DNA from: an uncultured Bacilli bacterium
GTDB lineage: Bacteria > Bacillota_I > Bacilli_A > RF39 > UBA660
Length of the DNA: 15,394 bases
NCBI GenBank assembly: GCA_947632415.1
Contig: CANRPB010000023.1
Location: 1 to 15,394 of the forward strand
Direction of reading: 5' to 3'
The position numbers and the translations under genes were made by a program. Numbering within the stretch: position 1 is the stretch's first letter; every line of letters begins with the position of its first letter. Positions 12,585 to 15,394 of the stretch are shown here, one piece after another. The notes beneath the pieces are model-generated. The model was not told where the DNA came from, ran no database searches, and saw nothing but the letters and a program-made list of their open reading frames with translations.

Positions 12585-14540
12585 GTGAGTAAAAAACTAT
12601 TGCGCTTTTGCGTATTAATATACAAAGGAATACGCTTTATTTTTAGCCCTTTTCTAAAATTATTTGGCATCAAAAGAAAACCAAAAAATATCAACAAGCT
12701 AAAAGCCAAAACCAACAAAATTATCAAAGAAGAAAAAATAAAACAAGAACGCATTGCCAAAAAAGAAGCTCAGCAATTAGCCAAAATAAAACAACAAAAA
12801 AAGAAAAAAGAACTAACAAAAAAAGAAAAGAAAAAACAAGCCAAACTAGCTAAAATTGAAGAAAAGAAAAGAAAAAAACAAGAACAAAAAGCCCTTGCCG
12901 AAAGAAAAAAACAAGCGCGACAAAATGCCCAAAATCAAAAGAAACCAAAAAAAATATCTGAAGCAAAACAACTAAAACAACAAGCACGCCTCGCAAAATA
13001 CGAAACAAAAGTCAAAGAACAACAAGCAAAAAATAAGCGCGAAGAAGAAAAATTAAAAAACAAACTAGAAAAAGAAAATCAAAACAGAAAAGATACCAAA
13101 AAAAAATTAGTTATAAAAAAAGTATCATTTGCCGAAAGACTTTCTAGTTTCTTTAAAGAAATAAACGACATACCAAATAAAATCGAAAAATATTTTAGAG
13201 ATAAATGGAATAATACTAGTATCGCCAAAGCACGACGTAACAAACTAGACATCAACGGAAAAGCCTTACTTGTTGAATTTAGCGGCAAAGACGCTGAACG
13301 TAGTGACGTTAAAATAATGTATGAATATATTGTTCGAGACCAAAACGGCAAAATTATCAAAGGACATGCCGACGGTTATTCCAAAGTAGAAATACATTCC
13401 TACTTATTAAGCGAAGGATACCAAGTATACAGTATTCGTACTAACAAATGGATTCAAATGCTATATAGCGGTAGCAGTTCCAATAAAGTCAAAATAAAAA
13501 TTAAAGACCTAATCTTCTTTGTTACTCAATTATCAACCTACTTAAAATCAGGAATAACACTTATTGAATCCCTAAAAATATTATCAAGACAATATAAAAA
13601 CAAAGCATACAAAAAAATCTTCAAAATGATAATTTACGATCTATCAATGGGAGAAAATTTCAGTACAGCACTAGAAAATAGAGGAAATGCCTTCCCAACA
13701 TTACTAATTACAATGGTAAAAACATCAGAAATGACAGGAGAACTACCAGAAGTATTAGATGACATGGCAGACTACTACACTGAAACAGAAAAAACAAGAA
13801 AACAAATGATAACAGCCATGATGTACCCATCAATTGTCTTTGTATTTGCCATAAGTGTATTAACATTTATAATGATATACGTTATACCAAAATTCGTCGA
13901 TATTTATGCATCAATGGAAGACGTCGAAATACCAGGCATTACCCAATTCATCATAAAAGTTAGTGAATTTACTCAACAAAATATAATTTATATTGGTATA
14001 GGAGTAGTATTATTAATCGCTATGTTCAGATTAATATATAAGAAAAATAAAAGCTTTAGAACCCTTATACAATGGTGCCTTATGCACGTTCCTGTTGTAG
14101 GAACAATTATTATTTACAAAGAAGTAACAATGTTTACCAAAACATTCTCATCACTTTTAGCGCACAACGTATACATAACAGATAGTATGGAAATACTAAG
14201 CCGTGTAACCCAAAACGAAATTTATAGATCACTAATTTTTAATACAGTAACTAACTTAGCGCGAGGAGAAAGACTATCCGCTGAATTTGATGGACACTGG
14301 GCTTTCCCAATCCCTGCCTATGAAATGATTGTTACCGGAGAAAGAACAGGACAATTACCAGAAATGATGGCCAAAGTATCAGCCTATTATCAAGAATTAC
14401 ACCAAAATTCAGTTACAAGAATTAAAACATTTATTGAACCAGTTTTAATTGTATTCTTAACAGTAATGGTTGGTATCATAGTATTATCAATCGTCTTACC
14501 AATGTTTAACATGTACCAAGCAGTACAAACGGAAATATAG
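12585..14540 (+). CDS. pilC: Type IV pilus / type II secretion inner-membrane platform protein (PilC/GspF family) with long basic N-terminal extension
   Basis: The polytopic membrane platform on which pilins are assembled, working with a PilB-type ATPase that is not in this window. Two GspF domains are clear: about 305-440 (FFVTQLSTYLKSGITLIESL, then SGLSG-like MVKTSEMTGELPEVLDDMADYY) and about 510-645 (FTKTFSSLLAHNVYITDSME, then IVTGERTGQLPEMMAKVSAYY). Membrane helices lie near 414-438, 467-485 and 616-645. At 651 residues it is much longer than the usual 400. Residues 1-35 are a hydrophobic and basic segment; 36-175 are an almost pure Lys/Glu/Gln/Ala coiled coil; about 225-290 form a small domain. 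The GTG start is the only usable one, as TGA lies three codons upstream. pilD follows after eight bases. Confidence 0.93.
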   Translation: MSKKLLRFCVLIYKGIRFIFSPFLKLFGIKRKPKNINKLKAKTNKIIKEEKIKQERIAKKEAQQLAKIKQQKKKKELTKKEKKKQAKLAKIEEKKRKKQEQKALAERKKQARQNAQNQKKPKKISEAKQLKQQARLAKYETKVKEQQAKNKREEEKLKNKLEKENQNRKDTKKKLVIKKVSFAERLSSFFKEINDIPNKIEKYFRDKWNNTSIAKARRNKLDINGKALLVEFSGKDAERSDVKIMYEYIVRDQNGKIIKGHADGYSKVEIHSYLLSEGYQVYSIRTNKWIQMLYSGSSSNKVKIKIKDLIFFVTQLSTYLKSGITLIESLKILSRQYKNKAYKKIFKMIIYDLSMGENFSTALENRGNAFPTLLITMVKTSEMTGELPEVLDDMADYYTETEKTRKQMITAMMYPSIVFVFAISVLTFIMIYVIPKFVDIYASMEDVEIPGITQFIIKVSEFTQQNIIYIGIGVVLLIAMFRLIYKKNKSFRTLIQWCLMHVPVVGTIIIYKEVTMFTKTFSSLLAHNVYITDSMEILSRVTQNEIYRSLIFNTVTNLARGERLSAEFDGHWAFPIPAYEMIVTGERTGQLPEMMAKVSAYYQELHQNSVTRIKTFIEPVLIVFLTVMVGIIVLSIVLPMFNMYQAVQTEI

Positions 14541-14548
14541 GAGGTTTT

Positions 14549-15313
14549 ATGATAGGGTTAATGTTTTTAAGCATATTTATGATAGGAACGATATTTGGTT
14601 CATTCTACTACGTTGTTGCCTATAGAATTCCTAAAGGAGAATCAATAGTCTATCCTGCTTCACATTGTCCTAATTGTAATCATAGATTGGGATCATTGGA
14701 ATTGATTCCAATCTTTTCCTTTCTATTACAAGGTGGAGAATGTAAAAATTGCAAACAAAAAATATCTATATTTTATCCACTATTTGAAATAGCATGCGGA
14801 CTTCTATTCGGACTATCATTTTTATCATATGGATTTACACCAGAACTAATAATTGTATTAACATTTATATCAATGATAATGATTATAATGCTTAGTGACT
14901 ACTACTACATGATTATTCCAGATGAAATATTAATTTTTTTTATAATTTCACTCTGTATAGAAATGATTATTATCCATGGACTTAACTACCTCCTAATGCA
15001 TATTCTATACGGTATAATATCATTTATAATTATGTACTCTCTAAAACTGCTAGGCGACTTCCTTTTTAAAAAAGAATCAATGGGTGGAGGAGACATAAAA
15101 CTATTATTCATTTTTGGTCTAATGTTTGGTTGGCAAATGTCAATTGTTTCAATCTTCCTAGCAGCTATCATAGGACTTCCAATATCATTAATTCTTCTTA
15201 GAAAAAGCGATGACCATGTTTTACCATTTGGACCATATCTTGGATTATCCGCACTAATTATTGTCTTATGTCAAATAAACTTTGATATGGTATTACAACT
15301 ATTAACTAGATAA
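14549..15313 (+). CDS. pilD: Prepilin peptidase / N-methyltransferase (PilD, family A24)
   Basis: Cuts the leader off prepilins before the phenylalanine of the FTLIE signal and usually methylates the new N-terminus, at the cytoplasmic face of the membrane. The N-terminal domain has the four zinc cysteines C40, C43, C64 and C67 (HCPNCNHRLG, CKNCKQ). The two catalytic aspartates are D117 (LSDYYYMIIPDE) and D182 (GGGDIKLLF). About seven hydrophobic helices are visible, and 254 residues is normal for the bifunctional enzyme. AGGAGG precedes the ATG, eight bases after the pilC stop, so both are in one operon. The pilin-like protein at 4350 is a likely substrate. A terminator follows 14 bases after the stop. 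Confidence 0.95.
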   Translation: MIGLMFLSIFMIGTIFGSFYYVVAYRIPKGESIVYPASHCPNCNHRLGSLELIPIFSFLLQGGECKNCKQKISIFYPLFEIACGLLFGLSFLSYGFTPELIIVLTFISMIMIIMLSDYYYMIIPDEILIFFIISLCIEMIIIHGLNYLLMHILYGIISFIIMYSLKLLGDFLFKKESMGGGDIKLLFIFGLMFGWQMSIVSIFLAAIIGLPISLILLRKSDDHVLPFGPYLGLSALIIVLCQINFDMVLQLLTR

Positions 15314-15325
15314 CATAATAAAAAA

Positions 15326-15391
15326 ATAAAAAGGTACTTGCCAAAAAGTATCTTTTTTGATATATTATTAATGTAGAATTATAGCAAAGAT
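15326..15391 (+). repeat. 66-bp intergenic repeat, copy B
   Basis: Matches 4120-4185 at 60 of 66 bases; the final 39 bases are identical. As in copy A, it joins a terminator (here of pilD) to a possible promoter and leader. The window ends three bases after the match, so what follows is not visible. Confidence 0.85.
15328..15358 (+). terminator. Rho-independent terminator after pilD
   Basis: AAAAAGGTACTT (15328-15339) pairs with AAGTATCTTTTT (15346-15357) with one wobble and a 6-base loop, ending in a T-run. It closes the pilC-pilD operon. Confidence 0.8.
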
Positions 15392-15394
15392 AAA

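Noticed and set aside
1..15394. Mycoplasma genetic code (TGA as tryptophan)
   Set aside because: TGA ends dnaB at the dnaI overlap, dnaG at the rpoD overlap and the small secreted protein; tryptophans are encoded by TGG.
1..15394. CRISPR arrays, tRNA or rRNA genes, insertion sequences
   Set aside because: No regularly spaced repeats, no cloverleaf sequences and no transposase frames were seen on either strand.

Overview
The window looks like chromosomal DNA from a low-GC, Bacilli-like Firmicute, plausibly one of the uncultured gut lineages between classical Bacilli and Mollicutes. The basis is the very AT-rich sequence, a DnaB/DnaI primosome pair, a T-box in front of thrS, and the order dnaG-rpoD-trmK-yqfQ, which resembles Bacillus. 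TGA is used as a stop (dnaB, dnaG and a small secreted protein) and TGG for tryptophan, so this is not a code-4 mycoplasma. The placement is inference.

Layout: 1-1269, two unrecognised genes, the second with a signal peptide. 1258-1840, two small XRE regulators, divergently transcribed around a 17-bp palindrome. 1905-4102, overlapping dnaB and dnaI (primosome assembly). 4120-6000, an accessory pilin locus lying between dnaI and thrS, genes that are near neighbours in Bacillus. 6217-8213, a T-box leader and thrS. 8249-8514, a probable free-standing structured RNA. 8615-12085, an overlapping dnaG-rpoD-trmK operon. 12118-12468, yqfQ on the opposite strand. 12585-15313, pilC and pilD, the platform protein and prepilin peptidase of a type IV pilus-like machine. 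The window closes with a second copy of the intergenic repeat that precedes the pilin gene.

The most interesting object is the pilin-like gene at 4350-5746. It has a good ribosome binding site and ATG, then a 10-G homopolymer inside the leader. As sequenced, the tract puts the start codon out of frame with the prepilin signal (KAFTLIELL) and the rest of the protein. Eleven or eight Gs would restore one frame of about 465 codons. This is the classic layout of slipped-strand ON/OFF switching.

The 3' end of the same gene encodes a C-type-lectin-like end (YWTSSP ... GVRPV) in an abrupt GC-rich, adenine-poor, NNY-codon-rich patch. That is what the variable region of a diversity-generating retroelement (DGR) looks like. 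No reverse transcriptase or template repeat is in the window, so the DGR part is inference. If both readings hold, one surface pilin would be switched on and off by its G-tract and have its binding face rewritten by a retroelement. PilD would process it and PilC would take part in its assembly. The 66-bp repeat after pilD suggests another gene with the same upstream module just beyond the window.
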